DNA of 64,000 nucleotides from Costus lasius (GCA_027563935.2 CM050446.2:25547501-25611500), one strand, 5' to 3'; counted from the stretch's first letter, positions 48,522 through 62,617 are shown. A program made the numbers and translations. Notes: generated from the sequence alone by a model not told the origin.

Positions 48522-50740
48522 TCAGTACTTCACAAAGCCTGTGTTTTTTTGTGCTGTACCGAGCAGTGATTCTACGTCACCTTGATACAAACCAATACTT
48601 TTTGCCAATGCAAAGCCACAGTACATACCGTCAACAGCAGCACTGACAATGCCCCCTGCATATCCTGCGCCTTCACCCACCGGATACAACCCTTTTAGCA
48701 TCGTGCTCTCGTAAGTGTCAGGTTGTCGAGAAATCTTGACAGGGGAACTAGTTCTCGTCTGAAACATCAGGAAAATTTGTAACCATCAGCACAGGGGGTT
48801 GACCTTTCAAAACTAACAAAGCTGTAAAAGAAAGACAGCTAAACAAAAGCTCCAACACCATGTAAAATTTGTTTGATATTCAAAAAATTATGTTAAAACA
48901 AAGATTTGGAAAGTTGTGATTGGTCTTTTTTTTCTTTAAGATAGAATAGTGGAAAAAGAAACAAAAATCTGAGGACTAGAAAGGATAGAACATGAAAGGA
49001 AAACAGATGAAAATGAAAAATTAGAAGGAAAATGGATGAAAGAGAGAAATATGGTTTTCCTTCCGATTTGAAGGTATTGGGTTTGGAAGGAAAACTAAGA
49101 AATTTTTCTTTCTAAATTTTCCTTTCTCTCCCGGTAAACTAAGGAAAATGAAGGATATTTTCCTTTCCTTCCTTTTTCTCTCCTTTTTCCTCCCTAGTAT
49201 ACACTTTAAGTGTATTGTTGATGCTGTTTTCTTTAGAAAAAAAGCACATAAAAGATAAAGTAAATAGGAGTCCCAATGTCGGATTACTTTTGCAAATGAA
49301 AATTGACGTTACCTCCACACCATGGAGTAGGGCTTGTCTAGTTACAAAGCCTGGTAGCTGACAGTCATCAAATGAAACATACTCAGAAAATGTAAATACT
49401 AAAAGAATAACCATGGCGTCATTGACTATATAGAGGAAGAGCCTAGCAACACAAACCTCTCTATCAAACATTTCAATCGAATGCTGTAAAGCTTCTGTTA
49501 TGTGGGAGGGGAAGAGCTCATGAAGTTTTGATGCACGAACACCCAAGCGATAGCTCGATGGTGGTAAAGATGTTTCTGAGACAAGAAGCAACATTAGTAA
49601 CGAATGTTAATAAGCAATATGCATGTAATTTTGTCAATACCTGATACTTTATTGCCAAGAAAATCAGGGACGACTTGTGCAGGGACAACAAAATTTCCTC
49701 CCCCTAATATAGCTGCTCTTTTTTCAAGTTCTCTCTGATTTATAAGTTGGATATTTTAAGAAAACGATGCTAAATCATAATATAGAAAAACTGAGCTATC
49801 TGGTTACTGCAAAAACAATATGCAAACAAAGCATTCTCTATTAAAAAGTACAACGGATAAAATTAACCTGCAATCTATACCCATTATATTTACTACTACT
49901 AATTGTACTGCTTTAATTATATATGAACGCCAATACAGATTTTGCATAGTTACTGCAATATCATGATAAAGGAACAGCAACATCCTGGTTTCTCGACTAG
50001 AATGACTCCTGTAAACAATTCAAGTTAGATTAAAGTATTCACAGTTCTTTCTTCCGTTAGTGATAAAATATATGTCTGACTATATACGGTGCTTCAAATG
50101 CTCTGCTTTTAAACCGAGATTGTGCATCCATCATAGTCCCATCATGATGATTTTTGCCCAAGACACTCCAGTAAATATGCTTGGGGCATTCACAAGTTTA
50201 ACTAAATATGGGGCAAAGGTCTTTTCCGTTCATTGTAGAGCAAGTCATCGGCTTGCTTCAGACTACCTCACTGCTATATGAATACAGAGTTACTGAAAGG
50301 TAGCAGAGTCCTGTAAGTTCTCAGTAATCCCACTACATTTGTATGGCTAGAGTCTGTATTAGGATCATCTCCAATTAGCCCACGTAAATTTGGGATTGGT
50401 AGGTGATAGATATGGTATCAAAGCAACAACAGCTTGTGGCATGTTTGCTTCACCGCATCATGGACTCCACTCAGATGATTTGGCTTGACAAGAACATTGA
50501 GAATGCATAATCTGACTCTGATCATATGTAAGGCTAGGTTTTGTATAAAATGTAACCTGAAGCCCACTCTGACTAAGACCTACTTGTTTCAGAAGCTTAG
50601 CGCATGTGAATATCTGGCTTATAGATTGATTTTTAATACAAACATTGTAACAACATATTAACTATAGAAGCAAGATTTTAAAAATTGGTCGACTGTCAAA
50701 TCGCTACATACTAGTCCAAACTAGCATATTAATAGTATGA

Positions 50741-50808
<68 letters not shown>

Positions 50809-53800
50809 GGGTACTAACCTTATACCAATATGAGTATAAGAGTGGACCAATATATACTAAGACTACTCATACTAGGCGGTATGGATTGGTATAGAAGTTC
50901 ATAAAATCCATTCAGTATCCCTATGTAGCCACAATCTCGGTTGTGACACGAGCAGAATACTAATAGCGCCTAAAAATCAATGAATTCAGACTACCAAGAC
51001 ATGAAGAAATAATACATGAACAAACCATATAAAGGAAAAGTATAAGATACAGTGATACAACCATAACCGTAGCTAATCTCTCCGCTCCAAAGATTGTTTA
51101 TCTATAGCATTTTGACAGTATTATGATGTAAACAGTCCAAGAATGGAGTTGATTAAAATTTAATGAAAGCATAACATTTGCTTTAGAACTCAAATCTATA
51201 TCTAAAAGAAAAAAAGAAATCATTCAGTTAACGATGCCTATCTAAATCCTATCTCAAGACATTCAAATATTTACTATCACGAAAAGAATGGGATTATCAA
51301 TCCAGTACATAATGGGAATGCCACATGTACCTGAAATTCAAGACCAGCAAGAGGCCCATGGGATCTGAAGCTATCAAAATCATTTGAAGAAACTGTGACA
51401 ACTAATGCAGAATTTGCCCATCTTGATGCTCGTCGTGAGAACGACATGCCATTTATGCAAAGTTCCAAAGGATTTGTGCTAGTTAGAACAACCTGCCAGG
51501 ATGCACTTGAATGAAAACTATGAGAAAAAGAATATTATATACATCACACAAACACCAAATAAAAAAAATCTACCTGTCCACCTGGGCACATACAAAATGA
51601 GTAACAACTACGCGTTGAATCCTCTGAACCAATAGTTCCATCATTGACATACTTCACCACCTTGTAATCTGCAACAGGTACTCTTCCACGACCATTACAG
51701 ACTTCGGTAGCCAATGCTGAGTACTAGAAATTAATATGAGTCACCAAGAATGCAAAAAAACAATAGTTTAAAACAAGGTTAAACAAATCGGTCAGGACCC
51801 ATATGCACCAGTTGGTACCGACGGTCCATCCAGTTCTTAAGTTAGACTGGTTTGTACCGAAAAAAGTGATTGGTTCACGTTGGTATTTCAATCTATGGTT
51901 TAAAATACTAAAACTATGTGAATGTCTAAAGGTGTTTAAAAATTACCAAAAAAAGGCTCTATTTATGCATCCCCAATAGTTACTGACTTGCAATCTAAAC
52001 CCGTACATTCAAAGTCAATCACCCTAGGCTTCATAACTTCATTACTAGTGCTCATAGTCACAACTCAGAAATAAGACAAAGGCCACCTTGGCGGGCAACA
52101 GTTCACCCCATCCATATTTATATAGAGGTTGATATCCACAATTGGAAACCACCCAAATGCTACCCGGAAATAATTAAAACATAGTGGCAAATTGGCAAAC
52201 ACTGTGCGTTAATGCTATCTCACTAAATAAACGAATGAGCCTCAAGATAGGGTACTTTGACTAGGCTAGAGATAAATTTCTTATATATGGAACATTTTCA
52301 TAGTGTCTAAAAGTCTATATAGCTCGAGTCCATTGAGCTAGCTTCTCCCCTATATGTCTTCGTTCCTTGAAAATCTCTTTCCTAGTTCTACATCAATGTA
52401 TATTGTGATAGGGTTATGAGTTGGTGCACGTAACAATAGGGTGAGCAACCGGTAAATACCGATTTACCGTTTACCAATTTATCAATTATTGATTTTACCG
52501 AAATTTTTTTTTCATTACCGTTACTGTTACCAATTACAAAATTACCAATCGATAATTACCGATTTTGCTATTGTTATATATTTTTGTAATAAAAATAATA
52601 ATTTATTAATAATATTATAAATTGATTAATATTTATCAAGATATTATTTTATTCAATAAATTATTTTTCTAAAAGAAGTGATGCTTAGTTTTTCAAAATA
52701 ATAAAAAAATTTATTATGATATTAACTTCTCAACTCAAAATAATTAAAAATTTTATTTTTAATAAATATTTGGTAAATCGGTAAACTTACCGACCCAAAT
52801 TTTTTTTACCGTACTGTTTACCGAATACCGAATATCATAAATTTTATTACCATTACCGTTACCAATTTTACTGAAGGTATCGGTAAAATCAATAAAAATC
52901 AGTAATTACCGATTAATACTCACCCTTCCGTAACATCCCTCTTTTTGTTTTTGTAATCCACTCTAAAAAGCTAAAGCTCAAAAGAAAGTAGTGTAAGGTA
53001 AGCAAATAACTATCGTTATGGAATAAGATACTTTTATGATTTCAAGACTTGTTTATGTTGATGGACTGGCAAATAAATCTTCGTTGTATAAGTGACAGGA
53101 AAACACTTTCCAAGCCAAATCACTTGACCTTACCTGAATTATGTTAATAAGTTCTTGCGGATGCTCAATTCTCAGTCCAACCTGACAAGATAGACAAGCA
53201 AGAACTAACGTGAGTTCTAAATAGATGAGCTAGTCATAGATGGAATTTCAAGAATTAAACAAGGACAATGTGCATGCCTTTCCGTCTGATATTTTTGTAA
53301 ACTATTGATCAACAAAAGACAGAATAGAGAGTGAAGCAACAGAAAAGACAGTCTGACAAAAAAAATCGTCTTAACATAGTTGATGACTTGGTTTTGACTG
53401 AATAAAAGTACAATCACTTACGGCAAAATCCTTGGGGACCAATTCTACATCATGCCGAAGTAGCATCTGGTATACATCACGAGCAGAGTGGCCCACAGCC
53501 AGAACAACTCCGTCACAAAATAATTCACTACTGTTATGATCAGAATTTTCTGATGCATCACAAGTTTTGATTCCCACCACCTGATTGTTTTCTACAATAA
53601 GATCATTCAATCTAGTTCCGAACTTTATATCAACCTGCGCATATATATATATATATGATGAAACCAAAAGATAACAGCCAAAATCAAGTTGAGCTTATTG
53701 TATATAAGCACACGATCAAATAGTCAAGCAGCAAGTGATCTGACGTACACCCAACCCTTTCAGGTGCTGGCGAAAGTTGCGGAGCAATGGAATTAACCTA

Positions 53801-56800
53801 TCTGTTCCAAGATGAGGCTTCCCATCGACTAAAATATTAACAGGGGCTCCAAACTGAACCAATGTCTTCATTACCTGAAGGGACAGAGAATCAAAAAGCT
53901 AAAATTATGTGGTTCAAAATATCCAACGCAAATATGAATATAAAGCCAGGGGTGAGCTTATAAACGTGGTACCTAGGTTACAATTCACAACTTGGGCTTC
54001 AGTATTTTTCAGTCTTGCAGTTGGCATTGATCTAAATTATTGGCCCAATATTTTCATGAGGCAGTGTCATGATAGTAATAACTTGTTAATTCTTGGGAAA
54101 TAATTAGCTAAAACGCATGGTAGAAGAACGATGAATATTACCAAGACCTAAACATTCAGGTATTAAGATATCCAACGGTAATAACTTGGAATTTCAATTG
54201 TTTGCTGTCAAAAAAACACATTCAAAGAAAAATCTGGCTTTTAACAACAATAGAACTAATCCATGCAGCACAGGAGAATCATAGGATACAGAGACAACCT
54301 TTCCTTCGAAACACTATGATTTTCCTAACTCAAAAATATAAACATAATAAAATGGAGGAAGATTCACATTTAAAGAAAGAAAGACTTTGTTTTTAACAAA
54401 AAAAGAACTAGTCTATGTAGCACAGGAGAAAAAGTCTAAAGACACAGCGACAACCTTTTCTTTGGAATACTAATAATTTTCTTCACTGTAAATAGAAACA
54501 AAGTAAAATGGAGGAAGATTCAGATTCTCACAGCTTGTACACTGTTGCTATTCCTTCCGATTCTTGTAACAAGTTTCCCATCACTCCAGGTACCTGCACC
54601 ACCCTGCTGTAGCTAAGTATTTTGTAATTTTCTTGGCCAAAATATTAAACTAGTTTTTCAATAATTAAATGCTTCTGGAGATTGTTGAACTTATACTTTT
54701 ACTATTTAAGGTACATTAAGCTGACAAGGATAAATCAGCACATATGCAGCATTCAACATGAAAACTACAAACTACAAGAACTAGAAAAGAAGGTTTTGAA
54801 TTCATAAATAGTTTGATTAATTAAATTCCAAATGTACTGTTGAAAATGATAAAAGCATTTTAAAAGGAAAAAAATCAATGATCATTCTATTCATGAATCT
54901 TATTGTCTGCACAGCAGATGGTACAAGAGAAGTCACAGTAATTCAATAAATATGATAAGGCTAAAAATAGCATACAATTATCTCACTTAGGCACCTCAAC
55001 TTGGGTAGACCACCCGGTCACTTTGCCAACCAACATGATAACAAGTTAAGGAAAGTGAGTTTCACATTTAGTTACCTATTTTGTTTATCAAACTATAAAT
55101 CCTACATATCCTACAACCAAGATAAGAGATCGTACCATTCTTATGCCTTTTAAATTCCAAATGAAATTCCAAATTCTTTAGGCTAATCTATATCACAAGA
55201 TCCTAACAAAATGATCTTTTGAAAACCCAAACCACTTTTAATACAATTGCCTAACTAGTATAAAAGGTCACATCTCCTTTGATACAATGGCACTGTCAAC
55301 AAACACGAAATGAGAGTGTCTAACAATGCCACCAAATAGGTATAAATACCACCTTCCAAAAAAAGAGAAGGTAAGAAAATTTTGTAAACTAGAACCTCTA
55401 GACAATAACTTCATATCCTCCATACTCCCACTGTTTTGGCATTCCTCATCCCCTGATCCTTATGCCAACTTAGATATCACAGGGAGGACACCCAAGTTAA
55501 ACCACTTTGTACAACACTCCAAGTGTCACGCCTCACGCCCAAGTCCGAGAGAAAAAAAAAAAAAAAAAATCCACATGGCGCTTGAGTTGACCACTGTTCC
55601 GGACCGGGGCATCACACCAAGCCTGAGTAGCGAAGCTCAATAGCACAAAGCCACAAAGCAAAAGGAACAGAAGATGTGAGCTTGTGCACTTGGATTCATC
55701 TGATCAATAAATTAAGGCAACTTTGAGTTCGAGCTTAAATGAGATAAATCTTATCCACATCAGATGGTGCTAGAGAAAGGCCATCAAAGTAATTCGGTTT
55801 AAGTTAGAATCAAAATGTTGGTCCAATTTTATTCAATCTAAATTGAACTAGTTTATTTAATTTTATTTTGAAAATGTGGTAATAGTCACAAATAACTGAT
55901 TTAAGAGGCTAAACTCATATCCAGTCATGTTTTAATTGGTTGATCGAAATTAAATGGAGGATGAGAATATTGACGTGCAAAAGAACCTAAAATTTCACTA
56001 TTTTTAAAGCTTTATTGTGCATGTGAAAATATCCTTATTTATAGGATATCTGATCATTTGACATAAATATGATCCATAAGTTGTTAGGGTTTGCTAGGGA
56101 TTGTAACAACCTTTGATTTACAAAAACACTCCTAATTTAAAAATATTAAATATAGGATTCTAAAATTAAATTGAAGTAAAAAATTTCACAGTTCATAGAA
56201 AATTTCCATTATCATAGCTAGATGCCATTAAGCTTGAGTTTGTTTTGCTTCCATATAACCCTCTCTATCATGCTCGCATATGTGACAATCGCTCTCCTAC
56301 CTCACATGTAGGTCATTGTTGCTTGCTCTTTATCCTTCTGTTAATGCATCCACTCTTATTTTTTTCCTCAGCACAAACAGTGCCAACCTCCATCCTTTTC
56401 CTATTTGTGAAAGCTAGTGTCACCTCTCTAACCAAGCAAATCTCAAGTTCATCGAAAACTAACAGTCCATCCATAGCACCACCCTTAGTTACTATCAGGA
56501 TTTTCAATTTTAATCCATATTGATATGCCAGATGTGCATACACATGGGTATTCCTGTATCATATATACCAACACAGGAGGTCCTAGTAGTAGTCATGTCT
56601 CAAGTAAACTTACCAAGCTTGCTACCTGATAAAAACCAAGATTAAAAACAATAGTTGCTATTGATCATCCCTAACTACCACAACTTGCTAGCCACCATGC
56701 ACCTTGAGTCCTTGACTAGCACCTTTATTCTTGTCGGCCTTAGTATCGTCTCCGATGAATGTGTGGCAAGGGTGAGCATTCAATAAAACTGATTACTGAA

Positions 56801-59800
56801 TAATGTCAAAAAAATTTCTATCAAATTTTTTATTACTGATATTGAACCGATTAAAAAATGCACCCATATTTATAGATTTAATTATCGGTAATATTGGTAA
56901 GTTACTAATTTAGACTATTTTACCAACATGAATACAGAAATTGCTCTCTTCAATGTATTTACCGAATTGAATTCATCAATTTAGTACTTATATCAATAAA
57001 TTTGGTAATTTACCAAACCAAATTAATCGACTTAGCACTCATATTGGTGAACTCGGTAATTTACCAAACCAAAAAAATTTTACTAATGACAAAATAATAA
57101 TTACTGTTGCCTGATACTAATAAGGTAAATTTGGTTATTACCAAATTTTTGCTCACCCAAATTGTGGGGGCAAACATCTATTAGTATATTAGCAATCGAA
57201 ACACCAATTCCATTCAAATAATAATGGAAAATTGATTAATGTAGACACCAGCCATGTGCTACTATTATGCAAGGTCTCAAATTGATGTCATATGTTGTTA
57301 ATATCGAAGATATAGATGATCCAAGGTGCAGTGGTAGGTGTTGAATGATGCAACATGGGTATCGTGGACACAACTCTTCTGCAACATGAGTATTTACTAT
57401 TTCTTTACTTGCATAGCATATGACACAACATTATGTCAAAATTCTATGAGACAGACATAATTAAAATTAATTCAAATTTTTAATTCCTTAAATAGAACTA
57501 GAAAAGTTAATGCACCAATTTAATTCTTAAGATAAAGTTTGAAACTTTGAATCCCATTTAGGTAATTAAGCATAGTATACCAACAAGAATGGCCATAAAA
57601 AACAGTATATTTCATGCACATCCACATAGTATATGCAAAGGGTTTCCTAGAGAGAAAAGTGCACTTATCAAGGCTCCTTAAGGGTGACTTGTCCTAGCAT
57701 TGGTTCTTATCAGCAGTATTCTCGCTTGATGGCAAAATGAACAGCAACTAACAAGAACGGATTTATATTGGATCCTCAGATCAAGCACCACGACCCAGTG
57801 CTAGTGATGAGCAAAAGAGAAAAAAGGAAATTGCTTGCTAATAGATTTGAAGATAGACTGTAGCTAATAATGACATGCACCCATCAGGACCATGTCAAAA
57901 ATGAAAAGCAGCATTAGTTGTACCAAAAAAAAAATCTTAAGTTACCGTTTCCATTTTCCAGTGAATGAAATTAATTTTCAGTTTCTGAATTTTCAAGTAT
58001 TCAGTTTTACAAAAAAAAATTGCAATTGGTAGGTTTCAGATAATCTATAAGTATGGAACTGCATATTTGAGTTTTCTACTAGATTGAAAATAAAAACTAG
58101 AAGAAAAATAACACTTTTTACTTCGTTTCCTAACGTCAAAAAAATGTTTCAGTGTTATAATATTTCTACTTTCATTTTGACATTATTTCCATCCAAAATG
58201 GAGAAGGAGAAACCATCGTAACAAACAAGGCCTAAATTCTTCAGTTTTTTAAGATAGATGAGGTATGAACCTAGAGATTACCTCTCCAAAACAGAAGTTG
58301 CTTTCTGATATAAGAATTTTCCTCACAACCAAAGCGCCAATATCGCGCCCTCTTTGCTCAACTGGTTGGCCCCTTTCTATCAAAGTCACATCAGCACCAA
58401 GTTCCCCAAGAACAAGGGAAGCAAACAATCCTGATGGCCCACTCCCAACAACTGCAATTTTTGGTCTCCTGGGGGGCAGGACCCTGCGCAATCTTTTATT
58501 ATGAGTTTCCGTTGTATCTACCTGCACAACTTCACTATGGATATGTTTTGAATCATGCAATATGTTGAATAAATCAGTAGGTGGTTTTGCTTTTGACATA
58601 TATTCCACAACCCCAGGTTTTGGTTCTAGTCTAGCAATGAAGTCCCAGGCTCGAGGCTCCAAATTTAGAAGTTTCTTAACATCTAAGTCCACAGTGTACA
58701 CAAACTCGGCTTCCTTTAGAACCTACAGAGCATAAAGAGAAAATAGCCAGCTTTAGGACAGAACAAACAAAAAGAAGCTAAAGTGAATTATTCTCTTACA
58801 TTCTAAACCCAGAAAAAGGTTTCATATTAGCCTCATAAAAAATATGTGCTAGTCATGTACTTGTAATTAATTTTTTTTATAGAATTTAGAGAAGATGCCC
58901 ATTCAACACTCCTTGTAAGGTTATGTAGATGGCATCTAAATCATCGCAATTAATCTTATTGGAATTCCAAGAGAGCAACAAAACTAAGAAATAGAAACTG
59001 TGAATTTATGCTTACATTTCTGGCACATTATGGCAGTAGATAACAAAATAACTGTGGCCACTCAATAATTGGGAAATCAAAGCCATGTTGAAGTAAATCT
59101 ATGTCATATAAAAATCAGGTTTTTAGAACCTTTTGTTGTCTATATCGTTCAGAAAATTGAATGGAATCCCCTCTAATATGTAGGAATATACAATAGATAG
59201 ATTCCAAATAAAATCTAACAAAATGATAATAATAGAAATTAAAAATCTGTAGAAGTACAACAGATTATGAAGAAATTGTTGAGATATTCAATACTAAGAC
59301 TCAATGTTGACGGGCTAAAGCTTTTGGACTAGCAATTTATAACTATAGCCAATATGGCTGTTATGTACAAAAGATTATCCTCTGTAACAAAATGAAATCA
59401 TAAAGTAATACAAGTAGTTAATCAGAAAATCACAAATTATATTAAGAACTTCATAGTGTCTAAACAATGGTCAAAAGATAGAAAGGAGAAAGTTCAAAGT
59501 TATTGAAAATATATGTTGATAGATTATCCAAGCACAAAATGAGTTACGTTAAATGTTTTATAAAAACTATCATCATAAATAAGGTTGAAAAAATTGCAAG
59601 TCATAATAAAGACAAAAGACTACAGAATTATAAATCATAATAAAGCTATCACCAAAGATTTGCTCACTTTTCTTTAAATTAGGTAGAATAAGTTTACTTT
59701 TGTATCCATTTTATCTAGATCTTTTTCCAAATTTGGCCATGCTAACATAAAAATGTTTTAGGCACTTCAGGTTGTCTTGTCTTGAAACATTCATCATGTA

Positions 59801-61248
59801 TTGGAAGATGACAAACAACAAGCATAACAAAGTAATAAAAAGGCTTCACTACCAAAATAAATTGGATCTTATTCACTAAACTAACCTTTCTTGCATCAAA
59901 AGATTTCCTGACAACACAAAATGCTTCTTCGGGTAACATTGATGCAACCTTCAATCAAAAATTGAAATTCAGCCTATCATCAATACACAAGGTAAGCAAG
60001 AGTTGGAAATCAAGATACAAAAAGAAAGTAAAATTATAACACAAATTAATGACCTTACAGCAGCAACTTTGATTTTGTTTTCCCTTTGTAATTCACTTCT
60101 CAATATAATAAAATAGAAGTATGTTAACAAAGTTACAAAATAATAGCTTTGGGCTGGATTAGGATAAACATAGAAAAATATAAGGTAACCTGTAAGAATT
60201 AAGATCATTGTTCCAATAGATAGATTTTGTCAGATTTTCCCTTGTAATTAACTTCTCCATATAATAAAATAGAAGTATGTTAACAAAATAATAGCTTTGG
60301 GCTGGATTAAGATAAACATAAAAAAATGTAAGGTAACGTGTAAGATAATTGTTCCAATAGGTAGATTTTGTCAGATTATTCCCTTGTAATTAACTTCTCA
60401 ATAAAATAAAATAGAAGTATGTTAACAAAATAAGCTTTGGGCTGAATTAAGATAAACATAGAAAAATATAAGGTAACATGTAAGAATTAAGATAATTGTT
60501 CCAATAAGTAGATTTTGTCAGATTTTTTCCCTTGTAATTAACTTCTCAATATCATAAAATAGAAGTATGTTAATAAATAATAGCTTTGGTCTGGATTAGG
60601 ATAAACAAAGAAAAATATAAAAAAAAACCTGTAAGAATTAAGATAATTGTTCCAATAGATAGATTTTGTTAGATTTTTTCCTTTGTAATTAACTTCTCAA
60701 TATAATCAGATAGAAGTATGTTAACAAAATAATAGCTTTGGGCTGGATTAGGATAAACAAAGAAAAATATAAGGTATCCTGTAAGAATTAAGATCATTGT
60801 TCCAATAGATAGATTCTTTTCAGATTTTTCCCTTGTAATTAACGTCTCAATATAATAAAATACAAGTATGTTAACAAAATAATAGCTTTGGGCTGGATTA
60901 GGATATACATAGAAAAATATAAGGTAACATGTAAGAATTAAGATAATTGTTCCAATAGATAGATTTGTCAGATTTTTCCTTTGTAATTAGGAGTGCCCAA
61001 AAAATGGTTCAACCCGATGTACCGAACCGAACCGAACCGAAATTTTTGGTTCAGTTCGGTTCAAGCCAAATTTGATTTGGTTCGGTTTAAGATGGGTAAA
61101 AAAAGTTTCGGTTCGATTTTCGGTTTTGTGCAAGTCAGTTCTGTTCGATTCGGGTTGAACCGAACAAACCAAAATATTAATATTTTTATATAAAATATAT
61201 TATATTATTATTTTTATTAAAAATTAATAATATAATAATATAAACAAG

Positions 61249-61288
<40 letters not shown>

Positions 61289-62547
61289 TTAATTTTGGTT
61301 TAACCCAAACCAAACTGAACCCGAACCGAAAATCATTTCGGTTCAGTTCGGTTTTTAGAAAGTTCAGTACGGTTTTAGCTTGGATTTTTTTTTGTTTTTC
61401 GGTTCGGTTCGATTCGGGTTGAACCGTTTCGACACCCCTACTTGTAATTAACTTCTCAATATAATAAAATAGAAGTATGTTAAGAAAATAATAGCTTTGG
61501 GCTGGAGTAGGATAGACATAGAAAAATATAATGTAACATTTAAGATACTTGTTCCAATAGATAGATTTTGTCAGATTTTCCCTTGTAATTAACTTCTCGA
61601 TGCTCTGGGGCAAAGTAATGAGTCATGAGAAAGAAATCCAATCAAAGTTGGATGCACACTATTAGATGAGAGAATGTTTTTACTTTTTTTTAGATGAATC
61701 CCTCATAAATACACAATTTCCTGCTACTGCTAGGAACTTTTGACTTGTCATACTTGGTTTTTTTGTTAGATTAACAACATATTTTACTTCCATTGATTTG
61801 TCATCGGAGTCTTCCAAGTACTATCTTTAGCACTTTCTCATATTGGAATTCCAATCTTTATCAAATATCCATATTACTCTTTCAAACAGGACACTTAGGC
61901 TTGCCATCATTGCACTAGTTTACATTTCTTCAATGGATCTGTTTTCTATTTCACTAAGCTGTTTTGCTTACATATTTCAGCCTCAATTTGAATCGGGTTG
62001 ATTTAAACAGTTTATAGAAGCTGAAGAGAAGATAAGAGAATGGTTAAGAGAAGGAGCACTAAAAAGGGGACACTGAAATAGCCCGTATACTAGCAAATGT
62101 CTAATCAAAGAAGTACAAACCACACTACACGAATAAACAGGAAAAGCAACGCGTGCGGCCAAAAACAACGAAATAAAATATCACGAAAAATAGATAACAG
62201 AAGGATCAAGAGTCTACTGGGAACTTGAGGACTTTTGCAATGGCTTCAAGAAGAGGGAGAGAGACGCCGATGCAGTCCTTCCCGGGATCTTTATGGGCGG
62301 GCACGGCAAGCTTGGAGAGCTTCCAGATTCCGTCCTCTCGATTCTTAATGTCCGACTCGAGCATGGTTCGTTTGAGCTTTTGGAGCTTCTTCTTCTCGGA
62401 GGGGTACCTCTGCTTACCTGTCCGCTTGGAGCATCGCACCTGAAAGGCACCTGGACGAGACGACGAGAGAAGTCCACGAAAGGGTCTAGGATTAGGGTTT
62501 CGGGGACAGAAGAGGAGATTGAGGGAAGGAATCTTCGCCACGGCCAT
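48522..62547 (-). CDS. PDE327: Chloroplast FAD-dependent oxidoreductase, PDE327-like, 13 exons
   Basis: Exons in transcript order: 62547-62218, 59948-59886, 58722-58282, 54603-54532, 53874-53749, 53634-53422, 53181-53134, 51723-51574, 51492-51331, 49734-49641, 49575-49457, 49357-49313, 48758-48522. All introns are GT-AG and phases agree: 2100 bases, 699 aa, near the length of Arabidopsis At4g30720 (PDE327, pigment defective). The start is the ATG at 62547; an in-frame TTG two codons upstream is not used. Residues 1-40 are Ser/Arg-rich (MAVAKIPSLNLL), like a plastid transit peptide. The FAD-binding GSGPSG lies near 224-229, followed by VTLIERG. Other family blocks are GGAGTWSDGKL, AVGHSARD, CMCPGGQV (about 475-482), NGMSFSRR and GLYPVGEGAGYAGG (about 644-657). 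The reaction is unknown; mutants of the Arabidopsis gene are pale. Introns are large and contain MITEs and a tandem array, but splice sites are intact. Confidence 0.95.
50743..50805. repeat. (TA)n microsatellite in intron 9 of the PDE327-like gene
   Basis: About 31 TA dinucleotides without interruption, flanked by degenerate repeat sequence with GTACTAACC / CCAATATG phrases (about 50680-50900). Confidence 0.9.
51770..51905. repeat. Degenerate dispersed repeat in intron 7
   Basis: Phrases such as CAGTTGGTACCGACGG and TTTGTACCGAAAAAAG resemble those near 50680-50900 and in PPDK intron 8 (11963-12089). It is probably an old dispersed repeat; no ends were found. Confidence 0.4.
52437..52928. mobile_element. 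hAT-type MITE (AGGGTGAGC family) in intron 7
   Basis: The termini are TAGGGTGAGCA and TACTCACCCTTC, with flanking 8-mers CGTAACAA and CGTAACAT (one mismatch), fitting a hAT insertion. The interior consists largely of TTTACCG / ATTACCGA repetition in both orientations. It has no coding capacity and is clear of both splice sites. Confidence 0.75.
56767..57160. mobile_element. hAT-type MITE (AGGGTGAGC family) in intron 3, degraded
   Basis: The ends AAGGGTGAGCA and TTGCTCACCCAA match those of the 52437-52928 element, and the interior has TTTGGTAATTTACCAA repetition. The flanking duplication is no longer clear (TGTGTGGC against TTGTGGGG), so it is an older relative. Confidence 0.6.
60080..61610. 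repeat. 148-bp tandem array in intron 1 of the PDE327-like gene
   Basis: The anchor TTGTAATTAACTTCTCAATA recurs near 60085, 60241, 60383, 60531, 60681, 60831, 60981/61441 and 61582, a period of about 141-156 bases. Units also share AAATAGAAGTATGTTAACAA, TAGCTTTGGGCTGGATTAGG and TTGTTCCAATAGATAGATTT. One unit is split by the hAT MITE at 60988-61440. Units remain very similar, so the expansion is fairly recent or homogenised. The array takes up most of the 2.3-kb intron. Confidence 0.92.
60988..61440 (-). mobile_element. hAT-type MITE, copy 2, inserted in the 148-bp array
   Basis: The 453-bp element has ends TAGGAGTGCCC and GACACCCCTA and flanking 8-mers TTTGTAAT (60980-60987) and CTTGTAAT (61441-61448), one mismatch. 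It is the inverted relative of 37542-38020: GAACCGAACC repetition on both sides of an AT-rich core containing an (AT)n run at about 61251-61283. Confidence 0.88.
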
Positions 62548-62617
62548 GGCCAAGGGCGGAGTCGAGCAAATCCGCTCGCTGTAAGAACCTTATCCCGCTT
62601 CATCAATGCCAGGGATT

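Noticed and set aside
55500..55680. LTR-like phrase TGTCACGCCTCACGCCC in intron 3 of the PDE327-like gene
   Set aside because: It resembles gypsy LTR starts, but no partner end, TATA box or duplication could be found, so it is not called an element.
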